Below, one piece after another: positions 15,133-23,323 of a stretch of DNA of 41,908 bases. The stretch lies in NCBI GenBank assembly GCA_035371485.1, contig DAOOWV010000008.1, positions 1 through 41,908 on the forward strand, read 5' to 3'. The DNA comes from DAOOWV01 sp035371485. GTDB lineage: Bacteria > Patescibacteriota > Dojkabacteria > JAFGLO01. Below the pieces are notes generated by a model. It was not told where the DNA came from, ran no database searches, and was given only the letters and a program-made list of their open reading frames with translations. Position 1 is the stretch's first letter. Each line of letters opens with the position of its first letter. The translations under genes and the position numbers were made by a program.

Positions 15133-16887
15133 TCAATTACCTTTTGTCAATTTAAAATTTCTAATTTCATCAACAAGTTCATCTTTAAAGAATGGTTTTC
15201 CATCAAATCTTAATGCCATTGAATCTGGATTTATTCCTGCCAGTCTTAGATCTGGTAACAATTGTCCTGTTGAATTGTTTTCAACAAGAATTACTTTTTT
15301 ATATTTGCTTGCAAGTTTTGAAAGCTTTTCGTAATTTAATGGGAATAAATATTTTATCTGAAGGAATCCGAATTTCTTACTAGATTTATCTTCATTGAGT
15401 TCAGTGATTGAATCTATTATCGCACCCTTGGTACTTCCCCAACTTATAATCAAAACATCAGCATCTTTTTCTCCATAATATTCAAAATTATTAATTGCTT
15501 TGATAATTGCTTCATTCTTTTTTAATCTTTTGCTTTGTTGATCTATACGAACATTACCGTCTTCAGTAGAATAACCCTCCTGTGAATGTTCGTCACTACT
15601 AGCTAAAAATATCCCCCCCTTTAGTCCTGGAACTGTTCTTGGAGATATACCGTCGGGGGTATCTAGACTATAGCGTAGGAAAGGTTTTTCTTTAATATCT
15701 TCTTCATTGATAATTAACTTGCCTCTATTAATTGGAATTGGATGTGGAAATTTAGGGGTTGTATAAAAACTTTCAGCAACATGTTTATCTGTAAGCATTA
15801 TTACTGGAATTTGATAAACATCTGCAAGGTTTAAACATTCTTGAGTCATTACATAAGCTTCATATGGATCTCCAGGGGCACAAACGATTCTTGGATATTC
15901 ACCGTGGCCTGCATACTTTGCCATATTAAGGTCTGATTGTTCTTGCCAAGTTGGAAGTCCTGTAGCTGGTCCAGATCTTTGAGCATTAATAATTACTAGT
16001 GGAATTTCTGCAATACCCAACATTGATATGAATTCTGTCATTAAGTCCATTCCCCCACCCGATGTTCCGACCATTGCTCTAACTCCACCATTTGATGCTC
16101 CCATAGCCACTCCAATAGCCTCTATTTCATTTGATGCTTGTCTTACTACAATTCCTCTTTCAGGTCCATGCAAAGCAAGATAATGCAATATATTGGTTGA
16201 AGGAGTCATTGGGTAGGCACTGTAAAATTGACCTTTTCCAGCAATAAATCCTAAGCCATTAGCTTCATTGGCTGTAATGACCATGGTATCTTTTTTTGTT
16301 TTTGGAGGGATAATACTAAAATCTATATCTTTGGATGTTCCTTCAACAAGTGTATAACCAATTGATGCTGATTTTTTATTGTTATTTTTTACGTCATCTC
16401 CTTTTTTCTCAAAAGTCCAATCAATTGCTTCATAAAGACTATCCAGTCCAAGATTGCAAATAGCCATTATTACACCAAGTTGAAGTGAATTTTGCATTAT
16501 TAGCGGAATTTCATTTTTTTCAAGAATTTCTTTAATATTGAGATCAATTAAATGAATATTCTGTTTTTTAAGTAAAGATGTATCTGCTGGGACGATACTT
16601 TTATCAGCTATTATTACTCCATTTTTATTAAGTTCATCTGCGTGTAAGCTAATTGATTCAGGATTAAGTGCTAATAGAATGTCAATTTTTTGAGTTGAAG
16701 AATTAACGGGTTTAACTGACACGTCAACTTGAAAAGTATTGTGTCCTCCTCTAATCAACGATGGATATTCTGTATATCCGAAGGTAAATAGTCCTAATCT
16801 TTGGAAGGATTTTTGTAACATTAGTCCTATTGATTTAATTCCAGAGCCTGCTGGACCAGCAACCTTTATTGCTATATGATGTTTCAT
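15133..16887 (-). CDS. korA: 2-oxoacid:ferredoxin oxidoreductase, fused gamma-alpha subunit
   Basis: At 584 residues this is the gamma-alpha fusion. The N-terminal ~190 residues are the gamma domain (AGPAGSGIKSIGLML, YPSLIRGGHNTFQV). The alpha domain follows from about 205 (NEANGLGFIAGKGQFYSAYP, MTPSTNILHYLA, GGVRAMVGTSGGGMDLMTE, ATGLPTWQEQSDL). EHSQEGYST and a C-terminal transketolase-like domain (ADVLIISWGSTKGAI) complete it. It pairs with the beta subunit downstream. The 2-oxoacid used is not determined. The sequence just upstream contains TTAGAAC-type 7-nt repeats, so the start lies close to a repeat. Confidence 0.92.
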   Translation of the reverse strand: MKHHIAIKVAGPAGSGIKSIGLMLQKSFQRLGLFTFGYTEYPSLIRGGHNTFQVDVSVKPVNSSTQKIDILLALNPESISLHADELNKNGVIIADKSIVPADTSLLKKQNIHLIDLNIKEILEKNEIPLIMQNSLQLGVIMAICNLGLDSLYEAIDWTFEKKGDDVKNNNKKSASIGYTLVEGTSKDIDFSIIPPKTKKDTMVITANEANGLGFIAGKGQFYSAYPMTPSTNILHYLALHGPERGIVVRQASNEIEAIGVAMGASNGGVRAMVGTSGGGMDLMTEFISMLGIAEIPLVIINAQRSGPATGLPTWQEQSDLNMAKYAGHGEYPRIVCAPGDPYEAYVMTQECLNLADVYQIPVIMLTDKHVAESFYTTPKFPHPIPINRGKLIINEEDIKEKPFLRYSLDTPDGISPRTVPGLKGGIFLASSDEHSQEGYSTEDGNVRIDQQSKRLKKNEAIIKAINNFEYYGEKDADVLIISWGSTKGAIIDSITELNEDKSSKKFGFLQIKYLFPLNYEKLSKLASKYKKVILVENNSTGQLLPDLRLAGINPDSMALRFDGKPFFKDELVDEIRNFKLTKGN

Positions 16888-16928
16888 GTATTTTAGAACT
16901 TAGAACTTAGAACGTAGAGCGTAGCGGC
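16888..16928. repeat. TTAGAAC-type 7-nt repeat upstream of korA
   Basis: TTAGAAC occurs in tandem about three times and drifts into GTAGAGC and GTAGCGG, all spaced by seven bases, immediately before the korA start codon. Confidence 0.65.
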
Positions 16929-16952
16929 GGGGTTATATACTTGAGTATGTGG

Positions 16953-17066
16953 TTATTTATCATTTTTGAGCTTATGAATTAATCCATTTAGCATTTTAAC
17001 AATTTCTGTTAATTCAATATATAGATCTTGATATATGTTATCCGAAATATTTATAATGTAACTTAT
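16953..17066 (-). pseudogene. C-terminal fragment of a four-helix-bundle (S23-like) protein
   Basis: The minus strand reads DNIYQDLYIELTEIVKMLNG then LIHKLKNDK and a stop at 16953. This matches the last helix of the four-helix-bundle family related to the 23S rRNA intervening-sequence protein. There is no start codon before the internal Met and the reading frame stops just beyond 17066, so only the last ~37 residues remain. A complementary fragment with family motifs from nearer the N-terminus occurs at 28266-28430. Confidence 0.6.
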
Positions 17067-18580
17067 TTAATTTTATATATTTTTTTTGTAACCTCGCCTA
17101 TATCATTTTTAAGTTGTGGGAATGGAACACCTTCTCTCGCTGATATACCCTCGAAAATCCAAAATACTCTTTCACTCATTCCAAATCCAAAAGCGGGAGG
17201 CATTCCATATTCCAGCATTTCCACAAAGTCAATATCTAGCATTTGTGCTTCATCGTCTCCTGCATCTCTTAGTTTCTGCTGTTCAACAAATCTTTCATAT
17301 TGATCAATAGGATCATTTAGCTCTGCGAACGCATTTGCCATTTCAGTCCCAGCTATAATTGGAAACACCCTATTAACCCTTAATTCATCCTTTTTCTTTG
17401 ATAGTGGAGATAAAAATAATGGAACATCAGTTATAAAGATAGGTTGAATAATAGTTTTTCTAACGATCTTCCATAAAGCATCAACAATTCTTGACCTGTT
17501 ATTGATTTCTGTTGATTTACCATCATGTTTTCTGTATATCTGTGTTAGTTTATCAATTGAATCATTAAAAATATCAATATCTCCGTAAAATTCCTTCATC
17601 GCTTGTTCGTAACTTTTTTGTGGCCAACTGCCGTCTAAATTAATCTTCTGTCCTTCAATTTCAAAATCAAGTTTTCCATATGTTTCTTTTAATATAAATT
17701 GAAACATATCTTGTATCATCTGAATTCCTGTTTCAAAATCTGTATATGCTGAATAAAACTCCATTGCAATATGTTCTGGAAGATGTTCGGCATCTATCCC
17801 TTCATTTCTAAACCTTGGACCAAGATCATAAACTTTTTCAAATCCTCCTCCTAACAATCTCTTGAGTGGAAGTTCGTGTGAAATTCGTAAAAACAAGTTT
17901 TGACCTAATGCGTCATAATGAGTTACAAAAGGTTTTGCATCCGCACCTCCGGTTACGTGTTCTAAAACCGGAATATTAATTTCATAAAATCCATTGTCAT
18001 CTAAAAATTTTCTAGTATTTCTCCAAAAAGATGCTCTTCTAATAAATCTTTGCCTTATTTCTGGATTCATTGTCATGTCCAGATATCGTCTTCTAAATCT
18101 TTCATCAATATCATCTAATCCATGCCATTTGCCCGGTAAAGGTCTTATTGTTTTGGATGCAACTTGTAAATTATGCACAAGAATTGAAATTTCACCGGTT
18201 TTGGTTTTGGTTACTTCACCATAAGCTGAGACAAAGTCACCGATATCCAATAGATTTAGATGTTCCCAACCGAGAGTTTGGTTTGATATATTTGTTGATT
18301 CAATAGTGTCTTCTTTTATGTATAATTGAATTGATCCCGAGGAGTCCTGTAAATTTGCAAAAATTATTTTACCAATATTTCTTAACGACATAATTCTTCC
18401 TGCTACCCATAATTTCTGGTTTTCGAGATTTGAAAAGTCTTCTCTAATCTTTTGATTGGCAATTTCTTTCTTTACATTTGTAGGATAGGGGTTAATTCCT
18501 AATTGTTGAAGTTTTTTTACTTTCTCAATGCGTACGTTTCTTTGGCCAATTAAGTCGCTTGATGGTGACTGGGTGTTCAT
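17063..18580 (-). CDS. lysS: Lysyl-tRNA synthetase, class II
   Basis: LysRS charges tRNA-Lys. An N-terminal OB fold (LWVAGRIMSLRNIGKIIFA near residue 55) precedes the class II catalytic core: motif 1 around RRRYLDMTMNPEIRQRF, motif 2 FRNEGIDAEHLPEH, and motif 3 replaced by GFGMSERVFWIF (usual GIDRL.M.L), which suggests an altered ATP-binding loop. GGADAKPFVTHYDAL and EMANAFAELNDPIDQYERF are LysRS signatures. The ORF opens at 18634, but MNTQSPSSDLIGQRNVR at 18580 is the likelier start because the family begins near RxxKxxxL. About 505 residues, normal length. Confidence 0.9.
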   Translation of the reverse strand: MNTQSPSSDLIGQRNVRIEKVKKLQQLGINPYPTNVKKEIANQKIREDFSNLENQKLWVAGRIMSLRNIGKIIFANLQDSSGSIQLYIKEDTIESTNISNQTLGWEHLNLLDIGDFVSAYGEVTKTKTGEISILVHNLQVASKTIRPLPGKWHGLDDIDERFRRRYLDMTMNPEIRQRFIRRASFWRNTRKFLDDNGFYEINIPVLEHVTGGADAKPFVTHYDALGQNLFLRISHELPLKRLLGGGFEKVYDLGPRFRNEGIDAEHLPEHIAMEFYSAYTDFETGIQMIQDMFQFILKETYGKLDFEIEGQKINLDGSWPQKSYEQAMKEFYGDIDIFNDSIDKLTQIYRKHDGKSTEINNRSRIVDALWKIVRKTIIQPIFITDVPLFLSPLSKKKDELRVNRVFPIIAGTEMANAFAELNDPIDQYERFVEQQKLRDAGDDEAQMLDIDFVEMLEYGMPPAFGFGMSERVFWIFEGISAREGVPFPQLKNDIGEVTKKIYKIK

Positions 18581-18657
18581 GAGTATCAAAAATAAATTAT
18601 AATTTATTATACATACAGATCTTTTTTTATGCAACAGAAAAATAAGAAAATTAATGT

Positions 18658-19725
18658 TTAAATTTTAGAAAAGTTGATATTATTATCTGGAAATAAAGGT
18701 TGTACACAAGATTGTACATTAAAGGTTTCTGGTGCTGTATTTTGGGGATCATAGTCAATATCCATAACTGAAATATGTCCATTAGGATATATCCTTATTT
18801 CAATACATCCACCAATAAAACCATGGGCCAACAGTCCTTTAATAATTTCAATAATTGCTGAATTATTGTGAATGAAGCTTGAAATTTCTTCAGCTGTTCT
18901 ATAACTAGTAGGAAGACCTTCATCAATAAGTCTAGCCTGAGCACCATTTGTTGTATCTATTGCGTTTATAATCCTGACAATGGAATCGATATCACTATTT
19001 GGGTCTCTGGGCTTTGCAGTTAATAATGCGACCTGTTTTTTTTCTTGAGCATCTGTTAAATATCTCCCTTCATATTTAAAAAATTCTGAGGTAGCAAGTG
19101 ATAGATCGAACATAATTCGTGCGTGATTATTTTCCTGAGATGGTCTTCCAACATGTAAAAAAATGCCATTGATTTGTTTACTAGTTAATACTTGGACTAA
19201 TTCAGACCCTCCCCTAGGTTTCCATCTGCCGTTTTCCCACAGATCTATTTCTGTTGTTTCAATATTTAATCTAAACATTGGGTTGCCAGGTCCTGCCGTT
19301 GAAGAAGTACGTATTAGTAAAAATTTTCCATCACCATCGACGACCTTTGGAATACCGTATGATTCTTCTATCTTTCTTAGCTCTTCATAAATTTTACCAA
19401 GATGATTTTGTGAAGGATCACAATCGAGGTTTAAATTTGCTAACAATAATTCATAAAATAATTCTGGGTTAGTAAAGCATGTAGCTATTGACGAAAGTGG
19501 TCTTTCAATATCATCAATATTACACATTATTAATGAAAGAATTAACTTTCTTAAAATTTTAGGATCAATGATAAAAGCTTGAGCTAGTGATGGATGTCTA
19601 AAATACATCTCATCTGGGTTGGCAATGAGTTCACTACCTACAGGTAAATAAAATAGTATTGAGCTGTTTCTTCCATGAAGAATGGAACATTCCCTTCTTG
19701 AACATAATCCACTTTCTATGGCCAT
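18658..19725 (-). CDS. Hypothetical protein
   Basis: I do not recognise this 355-residue protein. It has three Cys residues in the first 60, no signal peptide and no membrane helix. The N-terminal ~100 residues look helical; the middle holds beta strands (GKFLLIRTSSTAGPGNPMFRL, then TTEIDLWENGRWKPRGG); the C-terminal part has GCIEIRIYPNGHISVMDIDYD, a beta hairpin. It stands alone between lysS and uppP, with separate promoters likely on both sides. In its mixed alpha/beta style it resembles the unknown genes of the 9.1-13.5 kb island, but no shared motif was found. Confidence 0.6.
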   Translation of the reverse strand: MAIESGLCSRRECSILHGRNSSILFYLPVGSELIANPDEMYFRHPSLAQAFIIDPKILRKLILSLIMCNIDDIERPLSSIATCFTNPELFYELLLANLNLDCDPSQNHLGKIYEELRKIEESYGIPKVVDGDGKFLLIRTSSTAGPGNPMFRLNIETTEIDLWENGRWKPRGGSELVQVLTSKQINGIFLHVGRPSQENNHARIMFDLSLATSEFFKYEGRYLTDAQEKKQVALLTAKPRDPNSDIDSIVRIINAIDTTNGAQARLIDEGLPTSYRTAEEISSFIHNNSAIIEIIKGLLAHGFIGGCIEIRIYPNGHISVMDIDYDPQNTAPETFNVQSCVQPLFPDNNINFSKI

Positions 19726-19829
19726 AAGTGTTAAAACAAATTATATTAACAAGCATTATATACTATTATGAGGTTAATGAAAAGAGGAGACAAATTTAAA
19801 ATATGCACTAAATAGCAATAAATTGAAAA

Positions 19830-20627
19830 TTACATCCAAATTAATATTATTATTCCTAACAATATTCTGTAAATTCCGAAATATATAAAAACATTGGTAT
19901 TTAAAATTTTTAGTAGCAATTTTATTGATAAAAGACTTGCTATAAAGCTAGAAATAAAACCAATTATAAGAATTATTATTGATTCATCTACAGAACCTTG
20001 GATAATTTCATAAGTTGTAAGAAGTGATGTTCCACATAAAATAATAGCTGAAAGAATAAATGAAAATTTGATTGCAACCTCCTTTTTTAACCCTGAAAAA
20101 ATTCCTGACATGATAGTTATTCCTGATCTTGAAACCCCTCTAAAAAAAGCAAGCGGTTGTGAAATTCCTACAATTAAGGCATTTAAAAATGTTATATCTT
20201 TTATTGATTTTATTTTTGATTTTTGTGAAATTTTATCAATGAATAAAAATAAGATTCCTATCGAAATTAACCCTACTGCCATTCCAATTCTATTGTTTGT
20301 TAATTCTTCAATCTGGTCTTTTATTAATATTCCGATAATTACAGCAGGTATGGTTGCTATCAATAACTTAGGAATTACGAATAAATTAAATTTTGCTTTG
20401 ATTTTTAATCTCTGAAAATCATCTTTAATAATTGAGAAAATGTCCTTATTAAGACCAATCAATACTGCGAATAAACTTCCTGCATGTAAAATTAGATCAA
20501 ATGATACTGATTGGATTTGCCAATTAAACAACATAGGAATTATTCTCAAGTGTGCAGAACTTGAAATTGGCAAAAACTCAGTAATTCCTTGTAATATTCC
20601 TAATATGATTGCTTGTAAAGTTGACAA
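19830..20627 (-). CDS. uppP: Undecaprenyl-diphosphatase UppP (BacA family)
   Basis: UppP dephosphorylates undecaprenyl diphosphate in the membrane so the lipid carrier can be reused for cell-wall synthesis; it also confers bacitracin tolerance. The 265-residue protein has many hydrophobic helices and the two signatures: GILQGITEFLPISSSAHL near the N-terminus and FRGVSRSGITIMSG at about residue 160 (Arg replaces the common Pro of PGxSRSG). The TTG start at 20627 (STLQAIILG) fits the family. It lies downstream of the tRNA-Leu(GAG) gene and a heptamer-repeat hairpin. Confidence 0.93.
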   Translation of the reverse strand: MSTLQAIILGILQGITEFLPISSSAHLRIIPMLFNWQIQSVSFDLILHAGSLFAVLIGLNKDIFSIIKDDFQRLKIKAKFNLFVIPKLLIATIPAVIIGILIKDQIEELTNNRIGMAVGLISIGILFLFIDKISQKSKIKSIKDITFLNALIVGISQPLAFFRGVSRSGITIMSGIFSGLKKEVAIKFSFILSAIILCGTSLLTTYEIIQGSVDESIIILIIGFISSFIASLLSIKLLLKILNTNVFIYFGIYRILLGIIILIWM

Positions 20628-20642
20628 TCTGATTAACTATTA

Positions 20643-20715
20643 AATGATATATGATAAGTGATACATGATAGAGTTATGATATTTTTTCATCTATCATATA
20701 TCATCTATCACTTAA
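20643..20715. repeat. Heptamer-repeat inverted structure between tRNA-Leu and uppP
   Basis: ATGATAT/ATGATAA/GTGATAC/ATGATAG units (7-nt period) are followed by their inverted counterparts (ATCTATCATATATCATCTATC), which can form a long AT-rich hairpin. It could act as a weak terminator for the tRNA transcript. Confidence 0.55.
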
Positions 20716-20724
20716 AACCAAATA

Positions 20725-20811
20725 TGCCCAGGAAAGGACTTGAACCTTCACCTCCGTATTAGGGAGACAGCGACCTCAACGCTGCGTGTCTACCAATTCC
20801 ACCACCTGGGC
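20725..20811 (-). tRNA. tRNA-Leu (anticodon GAG)
   Basis: An 87-nt class II tRNA. Acceptor GCCCAGG/CCTGGGC with discriminator A; D-loop contains AATTGGTAGAC; anticodon stem CAGCG/CGCTG with loop TTGAGGT giving GAG; long variable arm; T-loop GGTTCAAGTCC. CCA is not encoded. Confidence 0.95.
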
Positions 20812-20845
20812 GAATCTGAACTACTTTTTTAACGTTTCTCTCATT

Positions 20846-20950
20846 AGTGGTGAGGGATTAAGGTGTCTACTCTGCCTTCACATAAGTTTTGGCAGATTCA
20901 CAACCATGTAAGCAACGTTGTTGCTACAGGGTTGGAACAATTCAACCACT
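20846..20950. other. Highly structured spacer, possible small RNA
   Basis: AGTGGT (20846) pairs with ACCACT (20945). Inside are TCTGCC/GGCAGA (20871-20876 with 20891-20896) and CAACC...GGTTG (20901/20930), which encloses AGCAAC-GTT-GTTGCT (20911-20925). Together they form a three-way junction with no ORF. It does not match tmRNA, SRP RNA or RNase P as I know them. An alternative fold on the minus strand closes GGCGGG (20951-20956) with TCTGCC (20891-20896), a 67-nt tRNA-like shape without a T arm. The following ~110 bases to 21063 show only weak pairing. Confidence 0.35.
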
Positions 20951-21063
20951 CCCGCCTGTCAAAACATAAATTAAATTGTCTGGCGTGTAGGTGGGCATCA
21001 AGAAATAACAATTGATAAAGAATTATTTCGACTTCGTTTAATTACTTTTCACCTTTCACTTGT

Positions 21064-21279
21064 AATCTGCCGAAGGAGCTCGCACCTTACACGAGCTGAA
21101 CACGAGTTATGTTAACTCGTAATTCTAAAGAAACGATTCCCTCATTCGGCAACCTCTTTCTCAACTCAATAATCTGCCGAAGGAGCTCGCACCTTACACG
21201 AGCTGAACACGAGTTATGTTAACTCGTAATTCTAAAGAAACGATTCCCTCATTCGGCAACCTCTTTTTCTCAACTCAAT
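21064..21279 (-). repeat. Two tandem ~108-bp units containing tRNA-like cloverleaves
   Basis: Units 21064-21170 (107 bp) and 21171-21279 (109 bp) differ only by two extra T. Each holds an 84-nt segment (21068-21151, 21175-21258), the same length as the adjacent tRNA-Leu(UAA). On the minus strand it can fold as acceptor-like TGCCGAA/TTCGGCA, D-like GGGAA/TTCTT, anticodon-like ACGAGT/ACTCGT with a 7-nt loop (TAACATA) and T-like AGCTCG/CGAGCT. Both end in CTCCTTCGGCA exactly like the tRNA, and the same bases follow. U33 and the TTCRA T-loop are absent, so it is not a normal tRNA. Confidence 0.7.
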
Positions 21280-21283
21280 AATC

Positions 21284-21367
21284 TGCCGAAGGAGGGAATC
21301 GAACCCTCACCCACTTGCGTGGACAGGATTTTAAGTCCTGCGTGTATACCTATTCCACCACTTCGGC
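21284..21367 (-). tRNA. tRNA-Leu (anticodon UAA)
   Basis: An 84-nt class II tRNA. Acceptor GCCGAAG/CTTCGGC with discriminator A; anticodon stem CAGGA/TCCTG around CTTAAAA, giving TAA; long variable arm; T-arm GAGGGTTCGATTCCCTC. CCA is not encoded. Its 3' end sequence is repeated in the two tRNA-like units downstream. Confidence 0.95.
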
Positions 21368-21389
21368 CTTCAATAATTAATAATTAAAT

Positions 21390-21433
21390 CCACCAAAGGT
21401 GGATCGGTTACCGTTTTTATCTAAAGTAACCGA
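21390..21433. repeat. Dispersed double-hairpin element, copy 2
   Basis: CCACC-AAA-GGTGG followed by ATCGGTTAC, a 14-base spacer and GTAACCGA. It matches the copy at 15081-15127, with both arms of the first hairpin changed together. It sits between tRNA-Cys and tRNA-Leu(UAA). Confidence 0.65.
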
Positions 21434-21485
21434 AAAGAATAAATAATGATTATTAATTATTCTTTGTTAATTGTTAACTAATAAA

Positions 21486-21557
21486 AGGTGACGACCGGAA
21501 TTGAACCGGTGCATAGCAGTTTTGCAGACTGCGGCCTTACCACTTGGCTACGTCACC
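21486..21557 (-). tRNA. tRNA-Cys (anticodon GCA)
   Basis: A 72-nt tRNA. Acceptor GGTGACG/CGTCACC with discriminator U, typical for Cys; anticodon stem GCAGT/ACTGC around CTGCAAA, giving GCA; T-loop GGTTCAATTCC. CCA is not encoded. Confidence 0.95.
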
Positions 21558-21569
21558 AATACTTATTCA

Positions 21570-22637
21570 TTAATCCTTAGTTTTACGAATTTTAATCTTA
21601 CCGCTTTTGATTATATCACGTTCGGTTGAGTCTGTCACAGTTTCACTGCTGTTATCTGTTTCATCTTTTTTAGTAACAACAATTACTTTGGGATTAATTG
21701 TTTGTTTATTCTCAATACTACTATCATCTATATTTTTACTTTCAGTATTAGATATTTCTTTTCGTAATGATTTAGATTTATTACGTTTTTTTCTAAATAT
21801 AGTTAAGACTCTAATTATTAAAAAAATCATAATCCACACGACACTTATGTAAGTCATTGTAACTTGAAGTGATAAGGATCTTTGAGCGATCCAACTAATG
21901 ACAGTTGCTAATGCTTTTGTTGAATTTTCAATAGGATCGTATGGAATATGTGAAGTATTAAGATATTTTTCAACTACTGATGAAATAGAGGTAATATATT
22001 CCTCAGCAATATTATTTGAAACATTTATCATACCTTGCAAAGCAATTGATGCCAATGTTATTCCCAAAAATGCTAGTAACCCATAGATAATTATAGTAGT
22101 AATCTTGTTCCTCGGAATAAAAAGAATCATTAATATAAATAAAATCACAAAAACAATAATTGATGTAATTTTTGTAGAATTTATTGCTGATAAAGTGGTT
22201 TTAATGGTTTTTTGTTCGATAGATCCTTTTTCAATTTTAATAATTGATAGTTCATTGGGTTTTTCATCTAAAGGCCACATACTGTTATCTGGCAGAGAAA
22301 CATTAATTTCCAAATTATCTTCCTTATTCCAGTCGTAAATTTGGTCGATTGCTATGTCAATATCTTTTTCAAAGTTTTGATCAATTATTTGTTGAGATAA
22401 TTGAATTCTATATGTCGGAGAAAGTTCTTCACCATACTCTCTAAGTAACGATTCTACAATTTGATTCTGAATTGGATCTTTTATATAACTAACAACTTCT
22501 GTTTCTCTGAAGAATGACTTTGCTTTTTCTTTTGAGTCAAAAACAAAATTTATTGATATGAGTATTGTAAATATGAAAAAAGATAAATTTGTAAAGAAAT
22601 ATAGTAATGTTGATAATATGAATCTAAATATTTTCAT
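21570..22637 (-). CDS. Membrane protein of unknown function (four predicted helices)
   Basis: I do not recognise this 355-residue protein. Hydrophobic helices lie near residues 9-32, 160-177, 183-206 and 268-290. The ~125 residues between the first and second helices (DSKEKAKSFFRETEVVSYIKD onward) are hydrophilic and probably outside the cell; they contain a repeated pattern of acidic helices around IVESLLREYGEEL and QQIIDQNFEKDIDIAIDQIY. The C-terminal ~65 residues are cytoplasmic, Lys/Ser/Thr-rich and probably disordered. It is the first gene after tRNA-Cys on the map and follows the DedA gene in transcription. Confidence 0.65.
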   Translation of the reverse strand: MKIFRFILSTLLYFFTNLSFFIFTILISINFVFDSKEKAKSFFRETEVVSYIKDPIQNQIVESLLREYGEELSPTYRIQLSQQIIDQNFEKDIDIAIDQIYDWNKEDNLEINVSLPDNSMWPLDEKPNELSIIKIEKGSIEQKTIKTTLSAINSTKITSIIVFVILFILMILFIPRNKITTIIIYGLLAFLGITLASIALQGMINVSNNIAEEYITSISSVVEKYLNTSHIPYDPIENSTKALATVISWIAQRSLSLQVTMTYISVVWIMIFLIIRVLTIFRKKRNKSKSLRKEISNTESKNIDDSSIENKQTINPKVIVVTKKDETDNSSETVTDSTERDIIKSGKIKIRKTKD

Positions 22638-22671
22638 GTATGATTGACGAAATTAAAATCAGAATATTTTA

Positions 22672-23307
22672 TCATTTAGCATCATTATTTTCTACTGGTA
22701 ATTCTTTTTTATTATATTTTTTGTAAAGTTTATAGCATATAAATATTATTAATAATCCGGTAAATACATAAGCTGCATTTTCTATTTTTGATACATAATC
22801 AGCTAATTTTCCCCAATTTTCTCCGAATAGCATGGCTAGGTATATTAACGTAAAATTCCAAACAAATCCTCCTAAGAAACTGTTAATAATCAAAATAGGT
22901 ATTGAAAGCTTTACGACACCTGCATATATACCAATCATTGATCTAATTCCTGGAATAACTTGTGCAAAAAGTACTGCCTTGCTGCCATGTTTCGAATAGG
23001 TTTTCTTTAATTTTTCATACTCATATTTGTCTACTCCTATTAGTTTACCTGCTTTTTCTATCACTTTATCACCGAATATTCTTCCAATAGTGTAAAGAAC
23101 AAGTGATCCGATTACTGTTCCGACTGTAGCTGAAAATATAGCTACCCAAAGATTAATTTCTCCTTTATAGACAAGATATCCTGCCCAAGCCATCACTAAT
23201 TCTGAAGGAATAGGAGTAAAGACACTTTCAATTATTATTCCTACAAATATGCCTAATGCTCCATATTGAGTCATTAAATCAAGCATCCGCTGTACTAATT
23301 CTCCCAC
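22672..23307 (-). CDS. DedA-family (SNARE-associated/VTT) membrane protein
   Basis: DedA proteins are membrane transporters linked to flipping undecaprenyl phosphate and other lipids and to envelope homeostasis. This 211-residue protein has the family layout: GIIIESVFTPIPSELVMAWAG near residue 20 (conserved Glu and Pro-Ser), ATVGTVIGSLVLYTIGRIFG, and the amphipathic loop FAQVIPGIRSMIGIYAGV near residue 115 with the essential Arg. It starts with GTG at 23307. Undecaprenyl phosphate is also the product of UppP 2 kb away, which fits a common envelope role, but the subgroup cannot be fixed. Confidence 0.88.
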   Translation of the reverse strand: MGELVQRMLDLMTQYGALGIFVGIIIESVFTPIPSELVMAWAGYLVYKGEINLWVAIFSATVGTVIGSLVLYTIGRIFGDKVIEKAGKLIGVDKYEYEKLKKTYSKHGSKAVLFAQVIPGIRSMIGIYAGVVKLSIPILIINSFLGGFVWNFTLIYLAMLFGENWGKLADYVSKIENAAYVFTGLLIIFICYKLYKKYNKKELPVENNDAK

Positions 23308-23323
23308 TAATTTTTAATAATAA

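Noticed and set aside
20890..20956. Canonical tRNA gene on the minus strand (GGCGGG acceptor, TCTGCC end)
   Set aside because: There is no T-arm, no TTCRA loop and the anticodon-like arm has a bulge; kept only as an alternative fold of the structured spacer.
21064..21279. CRISPR array
   Set aside because: Only two adjacent ~108-bp copies with no spacers and no cas genes nearby.
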